From assembly GCF_900103225.1 (NCBI RefSeq), contig NZ_FNJH01000004.1, forward strand, positions 1 to 64,000: 64,000 nucleotides of DNA, read 5' to 3'. Shown piece after piece: positions 18,340-27,763 of the stretch (within the stretch, counting starts at the first letter, position 1; every line of letters begins with the position of its first letter). Made by a program: the position numbers and the translations under genes. The DNA comes from Pseudomonas congelans. GTDB taxonomy: Bacteria; Pseudomonadota; Gammaproteobacteria; Pseudomonadales; Pseudomonadaceae. The notes beneath the pieces are model-generated. The model was not told the origin of the DNA and ran no database searches. It was given only the letters and a program-made list of their open reading frames with translations.

Positions 18340-19131
18340 ATGACTGTTCTGAAGGCGCAGCAACTCGACATCGGCTACGGCGCAACGCGCATCGTGCAGG
18401 ACCTGTCGTTCAGCCCGCCGCCTGCGCAGGTCACTGCGCTGATCGGTCCCAATGGTTGCGGCAAATCCACCCTGCTCAAGGCCTTCGCCCGGATTCTCAC
18501 CCCGCAATCGGGCAGTCTCAGCCTGGATGGCACCGCCTACAATCAGCTGTCGGCCAACGAACTGGCGCGCAAGGTGGCCTTTCTGCCGCAAGTGCTGCCG
18601 ATTCCCGAAGGCGTCAGCGTGCGCCAACTGGTGGCTTACGGCCGCAGTCCGCACAACAGTCTGTGGGGACGTCTGAGTGGAGCCGATCAGCACAGTGTCG
18701 ATCAAGCCTTGCAGCGCATGGAGCTGGACACACTGGCCGAGCGCCCGCTGTCCGATCTGTCCGGCGGGCAACGACAACGCGCCTGGCTGGCGATGATCCT
18801 TGCGCAGGACGCGGCCATCGTTTTGCTCGACGAGCCTACGACCTATCTGGATATCAGCCATCAGGTCGAACTGCTGGACCTGATGCGTGAACTCAGCGCC
18901 GAAGGCAAGACGGTGATTACCGTGCTGCACGACATCAATCAGGCTTGCCGCTACGCCGACCATCTGGCGGTCATGCAGGGTGGACGTCTGATGACCTGCG
19001 GCGCGCCGGGCGATGTGCTGACGGCCGAGCTGGTCTGCCAGGTGTTCGATGTGCAAGTGCAGATCATGCGCGAACCCGTGGCAGGCACGCCGATGTGCAT
19101 CGTCGAGCGCAGCACGCGCTGCACCAGTTAG
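18340..19131 (+). CDS. fecE: Ferric citrate ABC transporter ATPase
   Basis: A 263-residue FepC/FecE-type ATPase with Walker A GPNGCGKST, signature LSGGQRQRAW, Walker B VLLDEPTTYLD and the switch His in VLHDINQA. It drives uptake through FecCD. No outer-membrane receptor (fecA) or FecIR signalling pair is next to the operon, so the receptor must be elsewhere or the system serves another iron chelate. A REP-type sequence follows. Confidence 0.88.
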   Translation: MTVLKAQQLDIGYGATRIVQDLSFSPPPAQVTALIGPNGCGKSTLLKAFARILTPQSGSLSLDGTAYNQLSANELARKVAFLPQVLPIPEGVSVRQLVAYGRSPHNSLWGRLSGADQHSVDQALQRMELDTLAERPLSDLSGGQRQRAWLAMILAQDAAIVLLDEPTTYLDISHQVELLDLMRELSAEGKTVITVLHDINQACRYADHLAVMQGGRLMTCGAPGDVLTAELVCQVFDVQVQIMREPVAGTPMCIVERSTRCTS

Positions 19132-19209
19132 CGGCGCAGCCCATCGCGCCTGCACCTTCGCGCTGCACTACGCGTTATACACAAGTCTGTTTTGGGTTCT
19201 GGCCGAAGG

Positions 19210-19290
19210 CCGTGGGAGCGAAAGGGTCGGCATATTCTCCGAAAATGCATCGCCTGAACGACCTCCTTCGCGGACAAGTCCGCTCCTACA
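19210..19290. repeat. REP-type inverted repeat of a second family
   Basis: CGTGGGAGCGAAAGGGTCGG is followed about 50 bp later by GCGGAC-AA-GTCCGCTCCTACA (core palindrome 19270-19283). GTGGGAGC and GCTCCTAC form the outer arms. The phrase GCGGAC..GTCCGCTCCTACA is a common intergenic repeat across Pseudomonas and differs from the other REP family here. The rest of this spacer holds nothing else I recognise. Confidence 0.7.
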
Positions 19291-19402
19291 CATGCACTAT
19301 TGCTACAGGGTGAAGCAAGCCAGCATCGTAAGTTGTCCTGTTGGTCAGTTATTTGCATTGTCGGGGTATGCACTCCAACAAGACCGCAAGGAGCTAAACC
19401 CG

Positions 19403-20497
19403 ATGCACCTGACCAACCCACGTCGCCCCCTGAAAAAACTGCTGTGCGCCGTCGCCGCCGTTGTCGGCATCGGCTCCAGCCTGCTCGCCTCGGCAGCCGA
19501 TCCGCTGAAAGTCGGATTCGTCTACATCGGCCCCATCGGCGACCACGGCTGGACCTATCAGCACGAGCAGGGCCGCCAGGCAATGGTCAAGGCGCTGGGT
19601 GACAAGGTCACCAGCAGCTATGTGGAAAACGTGCCGGAAGGCGCGGACGCCGAGCGGGTTATCCGCAACATGGCCAAGGGCGGTTATGACCTGATCTTCA
19701 GTACCTCGTTCGGCTACATGAACCCCACTCTGAAAGTCGCCAAGCAATTCCCCAAGGTGAAGTTCGAGCACGCGACCGGCTACAAGCAGGACAAGAACAT
19801 GGGCACTTACCTGGCCCGCACCTATGAAGGTCGCTATGTAAGCGGTTACATCGCCGCGAAGATGACCAAGACCAAGAAGATCGGTTATGTCGCCTCGTTC
19901 CCGATTCCTGAAGTGCTGCGCGACATCGACGCCATCCAGCTGGCGCTGAACAAATACAACCCGGGCACCGAGATCAAAGTGGTGTGGGTCAACTCCTGGT
20001 TCGATCCGGGCAAGGAAGCCGATGCGGCCAACGCGCTGATCGATCAGGGCGTGGACGTAGTATTCCAGCACACCGACAGCCCTGCGCCGATCCAGACAGC
20101 CGAGCGTCGCGGCGTGTATGCCGTCGGTTATGCCTCGGACATGGCCCACTTCGGACCGAAAGCGGTGCTGGCCTCCATCGTCAACAACTGGGGGCCGCAC
20201 TACATCCAGGCCGCCGAAGGCGCCATCGCGGGTACCTGGAAACCACAGGATTACTGGGGCGGCCTGAAAGAAGGAACGGTCGAATTGCCGATCAGCGACG
20301 TGGTGCCTGCTGACGTGAAGGCCGAGGCGCAGAAGATCATCGCCAGCATCGAAAGCGGCGAATTCCACCCGTTCACCGGCCCGATCAAGGACCAGAACGG
20401 CACCGTGAAAATCGCTGACGGCGTGGTCGCGACCAATGCCGAGCTGGCATCGATGAACTACTACGTCGAAGGCATCAAGGCCGAGCTGCCAAAGTAA
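19403..20497 (+). CDS. BMP-family purine/nucleoside-binding lipoprotein-like periplasmic protein
   Basis: A 364-residue BMP (PnrA/Med) family substrate-binding protein with a Sec signal peptide of about 33 residues (LLASAAD cleavage region, no lipobox Cys). GFVYIGPIGDHGWTYQHEQG near the start and the conserved ERVIRNMAKGGYDLIFSTSFGY are typical. It should deliver nucleosides or purines to the ATPase/permease complex encoded at 8003-11594, which has no binding protein of its own. The ATG follows AAGGAG. The oxygenase and adenine deaminase lie downstream. Confidence 0.87.
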   Translation: MHLTNPRRPLKKLLCAVAAVVGIGSSLLASAADPLKVGFVYIGPIGDHGWTYQHEQGRQAMVKALGDKVTSSYVENVPEGADAERVIRNMAKGGYDLIFSTSFGYMNPTLKVAKQFPKVKFEHATGYKQDKNMGTYLARTYEGRYVSGYIAAKMTKTKKIGYVASFPIPEVLRDIDAIQLALNKYNPGTEIKVVWVNSWFDPGKEADAANALIDQGVDVVFQHTDSPAPIQTAERRGVYAVGYASDMAHFGPKAVLASIVNNWGPHYIQAAEGAIAGTWKPQDYWGGLKEGTVELPISDVVPADVKAEAQKIIASIESGEFHPFTGPIKDQNGTVKIADGVVATNAELASMNYYVEGIKAELPK

Positions 20498-20515
20498 TAC
20501 GGCCGCCGACTGCCT

Positions 20516-20549
20516 GATGATCGTGCCTGCCGCGCCAGGCACGATCATC
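20516..20549 (+). other. Perfect 14-bp stem-loop between the BMP protein and oxygenase genes
   Basis: GATGATCGTGCCTG (20516-20529) pairs perfectly with CAGGCACGATCATC (20536-20549) around CCGCGC. No T-tract follows. In this position, right after a binding-protein gene, such hairpins often protect the upstream mRNA and lower expression of distal genes; it may alternatively terminate. Confidence 0.65.
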
Positions 20550-20581
20550 GACACCCGACACTTCCCTTTCAGGACCGGTTA

Positions 20582-21547
20582 ATGGACCAGCTTCCCGTCA
20601 TCGACATTGCCCCGCTCTACGGCACGGACACTCAGGCCTGGCAGGATGTCGCCCGGCAAATCGACAGTGCCTGTCGGGAATGGGGCTTCTTTTACATCAA
20701 GGGCCACCCGATCAGTGCGCAACGCATCGAGCAGGTGCAATCGGCGGCAAGGGACTTCTTCGCCCGGCCGGCAGCTGAAAAGCTCCTGATCGATATCACC
20801 CAAAGCACGCATCATCGTGGCTACGGCGCCATCGCCACCGAACAACTGGACCCCAGCCTGCCCAGCGACCTCAAGGAAACCTTCGACATGGGCCTGCACC
20901 TGGATGCCCGTCATCCCGACGTGCTGGCGGGCAAACCGCTGCGCGGGCCAAACCGGCATCCGGACATTCCCGGCTGGGAAACCCTGATGGAGCAACACTA
21001 TCTGGACATGCAGGCGCTGGCGCAAACCCTGCTGCGCGCCATGACCCTGGCGCTGGGCATCGAGCGCGATTTCTTCGATCAGCGCTTCAAGGACCCGGTC
21101 AGCGTACTGCGCATGATTCATTACCCGCCGCGTGATACGGCGACCTCAGCCGAGCAACAAGGCGCAGGTGCGCATACCGATTACGGTTGCATCACCCTGC
21201 TGCATCAGGACACGGCGGGCGGCCTGCAGGTACGTGATGTGCGTGGCGAATGGATCGACGCGCCACCGCTTGACGGCACCTTCGTGGTCAATCTGGGCGA
21301 CATGATGGCGCGCTGGAGCAACGATCGTTATCTGTCCACTCCGCATCGGGTCATCAGCCCGCTCGGGGTTGATCGCTATTCCATGCCGTTCTTCGCCGAA
21401 CCGCATCCCGACACGCGCATCGAATGCCTGCCCGGCTGCCAGAGCGAAGGCCAGCCGGCCCGCTATCCGGTGACCACCTGCGCCGAATTTCTGCTGTCGC
21501 GCTTCGCGGATACCTACGCTTATCGTCGCGAACAGGAGGCAAGTTGA
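20582..21547 (+). CDS. 2-oxoglutarate/Fe(II)-dependent oxygenase, isopenicillin-N-synthase-like
   Basis: A 321-residue oxygenase with an N-terminal DIOX_N region (about 5-120) and a 2OG-FeII core. The iron triad is readable as His198 and Asp200 (HTDYG) and His255 (TPHRV), and the co-substrate pair as Arg265/Ser267 (RYS). The enzyme would hydroxylate or oxidise a small molecule using O2 and 2-oxoglutarate. It lies between a purine-binding protein and adenine deaminase, the same order as PA0147-PA0148, which suggests a purine or nucleoside substrate; that is inference, and gibberellin-oxidase or IPNS names would be misleading. Confidence 0.83.
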   Translation: MDQLPVIDIAPLYGTDTQAWQDVARQIDSACREWGFFYIKGHPISAQRIEQVQSAARDFFARPAAEKLLIDITQSTHHRGYGAIATEQLDPSLPSDLKETFDMGLHLDARHPDVLAGKPLRGPNRHPDIPGWETLMEQHYLDMQALAQTLLRAMTLALGIERDFFDQRFKDPVSVLRMIHYPPRDTATSAEQQGAGAHTDYGCITLLHQDTAGGLQVRDVRGEWIDAPPLDGTFVVNLGDMMARWSNDRYLSTPHRVISPLGVDRYSMPFFAEPHPDTRIECLPGCQSEGQPARYPVTTCAEFLLSRFADTYAYRREQEAS

Positions 21548-21616
21548 ACGTTCGGTCAGGTTTTACCCTGCGCAGCGACGTGCATCTGTAGAATGCCCGG
21601 GATCTGCACCTGATGA

Positions 21617-22579
<963 letters not shown>

Positions 22580-22603
22580 AGAGTGATTGAGCAGGCCACA
22601 CCC

Positions 22604-22799
22604 ATCGTTCTTCACGCTCCGCGCCACAGAGGACGCAGAGCGTCCCGAACTGCATGCAAACGCGGAGCATTGGCACGATAGTGGTGGCATGCCCATCGTT
22701 CCTCACGCTCCGCGTGGGAATGCCTTTCGCGACGCTCTGCGTCGCAAGAGGACGCGGAGCGTCCGGAACTGCATGCCAGCGCGGAGCATTGGCACGATA
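22604..22799. repeat. Two REP-like elements in tandem
   Basis: Two related units, 22604-22680 and 22694-22799, each begin ATCGTTC.TCACGCTCCGCG and end CGCGGAGCATTGGCACGATA. The second contains an additional TGGGAATGCCTTTCGCGACGCTCTGCGTC segment. They occupy the spacer between the adenine deaminase and the converging ArsR gene. Confidence 0.75.
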
Positions 22800-22825
22800 G
22801 GGACAGACCGCACCTGCCGGTCCAG

Positions 22826-23518
22826 TCAGGCCGCCGCCGCGATCTTGCTGATTTCCCGCTGCCCACTGGATGAGACCTGCAAGGTGCTGGACTCTTCAGT
22901 GGTGCGCAGCCAGCCCATCTGAATGAAAAGCTGCAACAACCCCGCCCCCAGCGCGCCGCCCAGATGCGGGTTGCGATCGTTCCATTTCGGACAGACACAG
23001 ACCGTTTCCCGCTTGCGTTGCGCCAGTGCGGGTATGTAGATGCCGCGTTCGGCAAATCTGGCCACCCCCTTGCTGGTGACCTCGACGCGCTTCTCCTGTT
23101 GTTCTATCCAGCCGGCTTCCAGCAGGCGCTGATAAAGCTCGGCAGCCATTTCGCCACCCAAATGATCGGAGCAGATTCTCGCGCGGCGCAGCGGCAAGGG
23201 CGGCGTAGGCTGGGCAAAGCGACGATTGATCTGTTCAGCACTGGCCAGCGAGGCACTGGCCAGCGCCTCGACCGCCGCCCCCACTTCCGGCGCTGCAAGG
23301 CGAAAGAAGCGCTTGCGGCCGCGGACCTCCTGTTTCAACAGACCCCCACTGGTCAGCCGCGCCAGATGAGCGCCAGCAGAGGAAGTCGAGAGTCCCGCCA
23401 GGATTGCCAATTCATCGGCAGGGCGAGCAGTACCATCCATCAGTGCCCAGATCATTGCGCTGCGCTTGGGGTCGGCCAGCAAGGTTGCGATCTGGCTGAT
23501 GCAAGGTCCGTATTCCAT
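22826..23518 (-). CDS. ArsR-family winged-helix regulator
   Basis: A 230-residue regulator with an N-terminal ArsR-type winged helix (about residues 5-85: LLADPKRSAMIWALM, DELAILAGLSTSSAGAHLARL, GGLLKQEVRGRKRFF) and a longer C-terminal part with WNDRNPHLGGALGAGLL that is conserved in this subfamily. I start at ATG 23518, which follows CAGGGAG; nine codons upstream is another ATG without a ribosome site. A second Cys pair (VCVCPKW) could bind metal or respond to oxidants, but the effector is not known. No obvious target gene is adjacent. Confidence 0.82.
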   Translation of the reverse strand: MEYGPCISQIATLLADPKRSAMIWALMDGTARPADELAILAGLSTSSAGAHLARLTSGGLLKQEVRGRKRFFRLAAPEVGAAVEALASASLASAEQINRRFAQPTPPLPLRRARICSDHLGGEMAAELYQRLLEAGWIEQQEKRVEVTSKGVARFAERGIYIPALAQRKRETVCVCPKWNDRNPHLGGALGAGLLQLFIQMGWLRTTEESSTLQVSSSGQREISKIAAAA

Positions 23519-23954
23519 GTGTTCACTCCCTGTTGAAACATTCATCTATGGTGATGACTGGGTGAAAGCAATCACGCCTCGATAGAGTTGAACGTGGCTC
23601 TTATATGTAATGACAAGTATAAACTCTATGCCCTGCGCCCCCGTTGGGTGAAAAACGCCTCTTACAAACGGCGGGCGCACCACGACGCAAAAAATCGCCC
23701 AACTGTGGCGCGTTCCCTGAACACCAAGTTTTTCCCGCGACTACGCCGCAACCCCTCTATCCAAGGGGTTTGCAGCGACACTTCAAAAGGGGATCAAAAA
23801 GACAAGCGTAATGGCTATGACAAAAATGCCAAATCCACTCAACAACAGTCAGTTTCAACTTTGTTTCGGCAGCCAAACTTCGCGCTATTGAAATACATTA
23901 GAAAATTATATTTTCCGACACGTCCGAAGGCCATTTCCTACCGGGACGCGGCGA
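23519..23954. other. 436 bp A/T-richer spacer, no supported gene
   Basis: Base composition is clearly lower in G+C than the surroundings, especially 23800-23930. A hairpin with 7-bp arms (AACCCCT 23750-23756, AGGGGTT 23764-23770) is present. One open frame crosses the spacer on the plus strand (23588-24010) but has no ribosome site, an odd composition and overlaps the 3' end of the LysR gene, so I do not call it. The stretch may be a remnant of inserted DNA. Confidence 0.45.
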
Positions 23955-24878
23955 TTAAAACAAGTTTGCGGACGACAGGCCTACAGCGTGTTGCTTACAC
24001 CGTGACCTGAGCATTTCCAGTAATAGAATGACAGGCTTGCTGAGTTGCGCCCGATGCGCGCACAACAGGTTCAATGGCGCACGCTCCCCGATCAGGTCAG
24101 GCATCAACACTTTCAGATGCCCGGCCCGCACATCTGCGGCCACGTCCAGCCAGGACTTGTACGCCACACCTTCGCCCGCAATCGCCCAGCGACGCACCAC
24201 GTCGGCATCGTCGCTGAACCGGTTGCCGCTGACCGTCAGACTGATTTCGCGCTTGCCGTCGTTCAGCGTCCAGCGGTCATGAACACGATCGCCGAGCATG
24301 AACAGCAGGCAATTATGCTGCGCCAGTTGCTCGACCTGATGTGGTTCGCCATGACGCTGCAGGTAACTCGGCGCCGCACACAATACCCGTCGGTTGTCAG
24401 GCAACACCGGCAGTGCGACCAGGCTGGAATCTTCCGGCTCGCCGTAGCGCAGCGCCACGTCGACAGGCTGGCGAAACAGATCGGCAATACGATCACCCAG
24501 CAGCAGGCGCACAGTCAGCTGCGGATGCTGCTGTTGAAATTCGTCGAGCCATGGCAACAGCACGTTGCGTCCCAGGTCCGATGGCGCCGAGAGTTGCAGC
24601 ACGCCCTCGCAACGGTCCTGGCTGCTGGCCAGCAAACGCCGCCCCTCTTCAAGGCTGCCCAGTGCAGCACGCGCATACTCCAGGAACCCTTCGCCTTCGG
24701 CAGTCAGGCGCAGGCTGCGCGTCGAACGGGCCAGCAAGCGGGTCCCCAACTGCCCTTCGATACGCTTGAGCGCCGCGCTGGCAACCGCCGCAGACATGTC
24801 CATGACCCGCGCTGCGGCAGAAAGGCTGCCCAGATCCGCTGCACGTACGAACAACTGCAAGTCATCAAAACGCAGCAT
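23955..24878 (-). CDS. LysR-family regulator
   Basis: A 307-residue LysR-type regulator. The N-terminal helix-turn-helix is at about residues 1-60 (LSAAARVMDMSAAVASAALK) and the effector domain follows (DVALRYGEPEDSSLVALPV is typical of the CrgA/PA2206-like subgroup). The ATG at 24878 follows GAGG. It is divergent from the zinc-type oxidoreductase at 24994 with a 115 bp spacer, the usual arrangement for LysR proteins controlling quinone-oxidoreductase-like genes, so that gene is its probable target. The 3' end borders an A/T-rich spacer. Confidence 0.85.
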   Translation of the reverse strand: MLRFDDLQLFVRAADLGSLSAAARVMDMSAAVASAALKRIEGQLGTRLLARSTRSLRLTAEGEGFLEYARAALGSLEEGRRLLASSQDRCEGVLQLSAPSDLGRNVLLPWLDEFQQQHPQLTVRLLLGDRIADLFRQPVDVALRYGEPEDSSLVALPVLPDNRRVLCAAPSYLQRHGEPHQVEQLAQHNCLLFMLGDRVHDRWTLNDGKREISLTVSGNRFSDDADVVRRWAIAGEGVAYKSWLDVAADVRAGHLKVLMPDLIGERAPLNLLCAHRAQLSKPVILLLEMLRSRCKQHAVGLSSANLF

Positions 24879-24993
24879 CAAGGCCTCGTATTATCAAAAT
24901 AAAATTGAAAGAGCCTGCCGTTTTAGCGGGTTTTATCTTTACTGGAAATAGCCAATGATCTCTTCATCATTTTCTTTCGGAGAAGACCCTGAC

Positions 24994-26007
24994 ATGAAAG
25001 CCATTGCGTACTACCAGTCCCTGCCCATCAGCGACGTGAACTCACTGCAGGATATCGAGCTGCCCGAGCCGGTGGCCGGCGTTCGCGATCTACTGGTCGA
25101 GGTCAAGGCCATCTCCGTCAACCCGGTGGACACCAAGATCCGTCAGAACGTCCAGCCTGATGATGGTGCAGGCAAGGTGCTGGGCTGGGACGTGGCGGGT
25201 GTGGTGAAGGCCGTCGGCAGCCAGGTCACGCTGTTCAAGCCGGGCGACAAGGTGTTCTATGCCGGTTCTCTGACCCGGCCGGGTGCCAACAGCGAGCTGC
25301 ACGTGGTGGACGAGCGCATAGTCGGCCACATGCCCAAGACCCTGAGCTTCGCCCACGCGGCGGCGCTGCCGTTGACAGCCATCACCGCCTGGGAACTGCT
25401 GTTCGAGCGACTGCAGATCCCGCAGCAAAAAGGTGAAGGCGCCCACAGCCTGCTGATCGTTGGCGCCGCCGGTGGCGTGGGTTCGATCCTGACCCAGCTG
25501 GCGCGCAAACTGACGTCGCTGAAAGTCATCGGCACCGCCTCGCGGCCCGAGACCGAAAGCTGGGTCAACGAACTGGGGGCGCATCATGTGCTGGATCACA
25601 GCAAGCCGCTGAGCGAAGAACTCAAACGCGTCGGCCTGAACCACGTGACTCATGTGGCCAGCCTGACCCAGACCGAACAGCATCTGGATCAGCTCGTCGA
25701 GGCACTCAAGCCACAAGGCAAGCTGGCGCTGATCGACGATCCCAAGGCGCTGGATGTGTCGAAACTCAAGCGCAAGAGCCTTTCGCTGCATTGGGAGTTC
25801 ATGTACACGCGGTCAATGTTCGAAACCGAGGACATGATCGAGCAGCACAACCTGCTCAACCGGGTGGCCGAACTGATTGACGCCGGGACGCTGAAAACCA
25901 CCTTTGGCGAGCACTTCGGCACCATTAATGCCGAAAACCTGCGCCGCGCTCATGCCCTGCTGGAAAGCGGCAAGGCCAAGGGCAAGGTGGTACTGGAAGG
26001 CTTCTGA
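24994..26007 (+). CDS. Zinc-type alcohol dehydrogenase-like / quinone oxidoreductase family protein
   Basis: A 337-residue medium-chain dehydrogenase/reductase of the ZADH1/QOR branch. It has a GroES-like N-terminal half (about 30-120) and a Rossmann half with VGAAGGVGSILTQLA. The structural and catalytic zinc cysteines of true alcohol dehydrogenases are absent, so it is an NADPH-dependent quinone or enone reductase rather than an alcohol dehydrogenase. ATG 24994 follows GGAGAAG. The divergent LysR gene is the likely regulator. Confidence 0.86.
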   Translation: MKAIAYYQSLPISDVNSLQDIELPEPVAGVRDLLVEVKAISVNPVDTKIRQNVQPDDGAGKVLGWDVAGVVKAVGSQVTLFKPGDKVFYAGSLTRPGANSELHVVDERIVGHMPKTLSFAHAAALPLTAITAWELLFERLQIPQQKGEGAHSLLIVGAAGGVGSILTQLARKLTSLKVIGTASRPETESWVNELGAHHVLDHSKPLSEELKRVGLNHVTHVASLTQTEQHLDQLVEALKPQGKLALIDDPKALDVSKLKRKSLSLHWEFMYTRSMFETEDMIEQHNLLNRVAELIDAGTLKTTFGEHFGTINAENLRRAHALLESGKAKGKVVLEGF

Positions 26008-26019
26008 GCCGGAATAAGT

Positions 26020-26058
26020 CGATGGTGTCAGTCACGCCCGGCGCGACTGACACCATCG
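26020..26058. terminator. Bidirectional terminator-like hairpin
   Basis: CGATGGTGTCAGTC (26020-26033) pairs perfectly with GACTGACACCATCG (26045-26058) around an 11-base loop. It lies exactly between the convergent oxidoreductase and Bcr/CflA genes, so it can serve both transcripts, although no long T-run flanks it. Confidence 0.7.
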
Positions 26059-26067
26059 CCTTAGCGA

Positions 26068-27264
26068 TCAGGCGGTCTGGAGCGATGCATCGCGCCGGGC
26101 CTGCGCACGTCGCGTCAGCACCGAAAGGCCGACGGTCAGCACGCCGCACAGGCTGATGACCAGCGCCATCGGTGTAGCCGTACCGTCATGCAGCAGGCCC
26201 ACCAGACTGGCGGCGACGGCGGCAACGCTGAATTGCAGACACCCCAGCAACGCCGAGGCACTGCCCGCCCGCGCCCACTGGCCATTCATGGCGCAGGCCG
26301 AGGCATTGGGGATAATGCACCCCAGACTTGCCACACAGATGAACAACGGCACCAGCAGCGGCCAGAGCGCCTCGGTGCGCAACCCGCTGATCGCCAGCAA
26401 CACCAGCCCGGCAGCCAGATAGATCCAGACCGTGCGCGACAGCAAAAACGCCGGACCGGTCTTGCGCAGAATGCGCGCGTTGATCTGCGCCACCAGAATG
26501 AAGCCCGCCGCGTTCATTCCGAACAGCCAGCCGTAGTGCTCGGCAGGCACGCCATACAGTTTGATGAACACGAACGGCGAGCCTGCGACGTAAGCGAACA
26601 TCCCGGCCATGGCAATGCCGCCGGTCAGCGCATGACCGATGAACACACTGTCCTTGAACAGATTGAGGTACTGGCCCAGCGCGCCGCTCAACGGCTGGCG
26701 CGGTGTGGTGGCCGGCATGCTTTCCGGCAACCCCAGTGCAACCGCCGCCAGGCAGGCGCCGCTGAACAGGGCGAGACTGACGAATATCGATTGCCAGCCA
26801 AAAGTGCTGACCAGCACGCCGCCCAGCATCGGAGCCAGAATCGGTGCCAGGCCCATGACCAGCATCAGTTGCGAGAAGACCTTGGCCGACTCGACGGCGT
26901 TGCATTTGTCGCTGACGATGGCGCGTGACAAGACCATCCCGGCACAGCCGCCTAGCGCCTGCACGAAACGCGCGGCAATCAGCCACTCAAGGCTCGGCGC
27001 AAAGGCACAGGCGACCGAGGCGAGCATGAACAGGGTCACTCCGACCAGCAGCGGCATGCGCCGACCGAACCGGTCAGCCACCGGACCATAGGCCAACTGC
27101 CCCAGGGAAAGTCCCAGAAAGTAGGCCGCCAGGGTTAGCTGTACGTGTTTTTCATCGGTCCCGAAATACGAGGCCATGGCCGGAAAGCCAGGAAGATAGA
27201 AGTCGATGGCCAGAGGGCCGAAGGCGCTCAATGAGCCAAGGATAAGGATCGTTCGTAGATTCAT
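26068..27264 (-). CDS. Bcr/CflA-family multidrug efflux MFS transporter
   Basis: A 398-residue inner-membrane antiporter with 12 hydrophobic segments. The N-terminal segment (LSAFGPLAIDFYLPGFPAMA) and the loop GPVADRFGRRMPLLVG are the Bcr/CflA hallmarks. These DHA1 pumps export bicyclomycin, chloramphenicol, sulphonamides or cysteine; the substrate here cannot be predicted. I start at the second of two close ATGs (27264, MNLRT...), which has a GGA ribosome site and matches the common family start; the alternative is 27279. Confidence 0.85.
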   Translation of the reverse strand: MNLRTILILGSLSAFGPLAIDFYLPGFPAMASYFGTDEKHVQLTLAAYFLGLSLGQLAYGPVADRFGRRMPLLVGVTLFMLASVACAFAPSLEWLIAARFVQALGGCAGMVLSRAIVSDKCNAVESAKVFSQLMLVMGLAPILAPMLGGVLVSTFGWQSIFVSLALFSGACLAAVALGLPESMPATTPRQPLSGALGQYLNLFKDSVFIGHALTGGIAMAGMFAYVAGSPFVFIKLYGVPAEHYGWLFGMNAAGFILVAQINARILRKTGPAFLLSRTVWIYLAAGLVLLAISGLRTEALWPLLVPLFICVASLGCIIPNASACAMNGQWARAGSASALLGCLQFSVAAVAASLVGLLHDGTATPMALVISLCGVLTVGLSVLTRRAQARRDASLQTA

Positions 27265-27365
27265 CGGGTGTCCATTCACAGATGCAGAGCAACGGGCTAG
27301 TTTACCCGGCTTACCTTGCAGAGAACGACGGACGGGGGAATTAATTCAAAACTTTTCAATGTTTA

Positions 27366-27399
27366 CAGACCGGGAGACCGCGTCGATCTCCCGGGTCTG
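27366..27399 (-). terminator. Hairpin downstream of copZ
   Basis: CAGACC-GGGAGA (27366-27377) pairs with TCTCCCGGGTCTG (27387-27399) with a single bulged base, ending two bases after the copZ stop codon. Reading leftward it is followed by A/T-rich sequence. Confidence 0.6.
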
Positions 27400-27401
27400 G
27401 A

Positions 27402-27599
27402 TCATGCCGGCTGCGCCTGATAACCCTCTTCGCTGATCAGGCTGACAATCCGCTCGGGCGACAGGTTGCTTTGCACCTTGACCTGCTTGCTGGCCAGTTC
27501 GACCTGAACATCGGCAGTCGGATCGTCATTTTTGATTGCCTCGGTCACCGCGCGAACACAATGCCCGCAGGTCATGCCTTGAACGTTGAATAACTGCAT
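27402..27599 (-). CDS. copZ: Copper chaperone, heavy-metal-associated domain
   Basis: A 65-residue cytoplasmic Atx1-like protein forming one ferredoxin-like metal-binding domain. The Cu(I) site is MTCGHC at residues 9-14. It would carry Cu(I) to the exporter CopA and to the sensor CueR. It starts after a strong AAGGAG and is transcribed divergently from the copA side, with its own MerR-type promoter palindrome about 40 bp upstream. Confidence 0.9.
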   Translation of the reverse strand: MQLFNVQGMTCGHCVRAVTEAIKNDDPTADVQVELASKQVKVQSNLSPERIVSLISEEGYQAQPA

Positions 27600-27638
27600 G
27601 GTGTCACTCCTTCAGTGATGAACAGTGAGCATCTTCAA

Positions 27639-27661
27639 CCTTGTCATCATGGCAAGGTCAA
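27639..27661 (-). promoter_or_regulatory. CueR-type promoter/operator of copZ
   Basis: CCTTGTC-ATCAT-GGCAAGG (27639-27657) is a 7-5-7 palindrome with one mismatch, overlapped by the minus-strand -35 TTGACC (27656-27661). This is the arrangement of MerR-family activator sites placed in an overlong 19-bp spacer. The nearby cueR gene and the same motif before copA support Cu(I) induction. Confidence 0.8.
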
Positions 27662-27763
27662 GTTTCTGTCATTGCTGCCGGGCTGGTATTCGGCGTAATC
27701 GTGAGCCAAGCTGAGTTATCGACACCTCTACCGTCAGCCACATTTACATCAGGAGTATCAGCG

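Noticed and set aside
19394..20554. A 386-codon minus-strand open frame across the BMP-protein gene.
   Set aside because: The plus strand encodes a standard BMP protein with signal peptide; the minus frame has no recognisable domain.
23588..24010. A 140-codon plus-strand open frame in the A/T-rich spacer.
   Set aside because: It lacks a ribosome site, overlaps the conserved LysR gene end, and has no family match; its composition is that of non-coding DNA.
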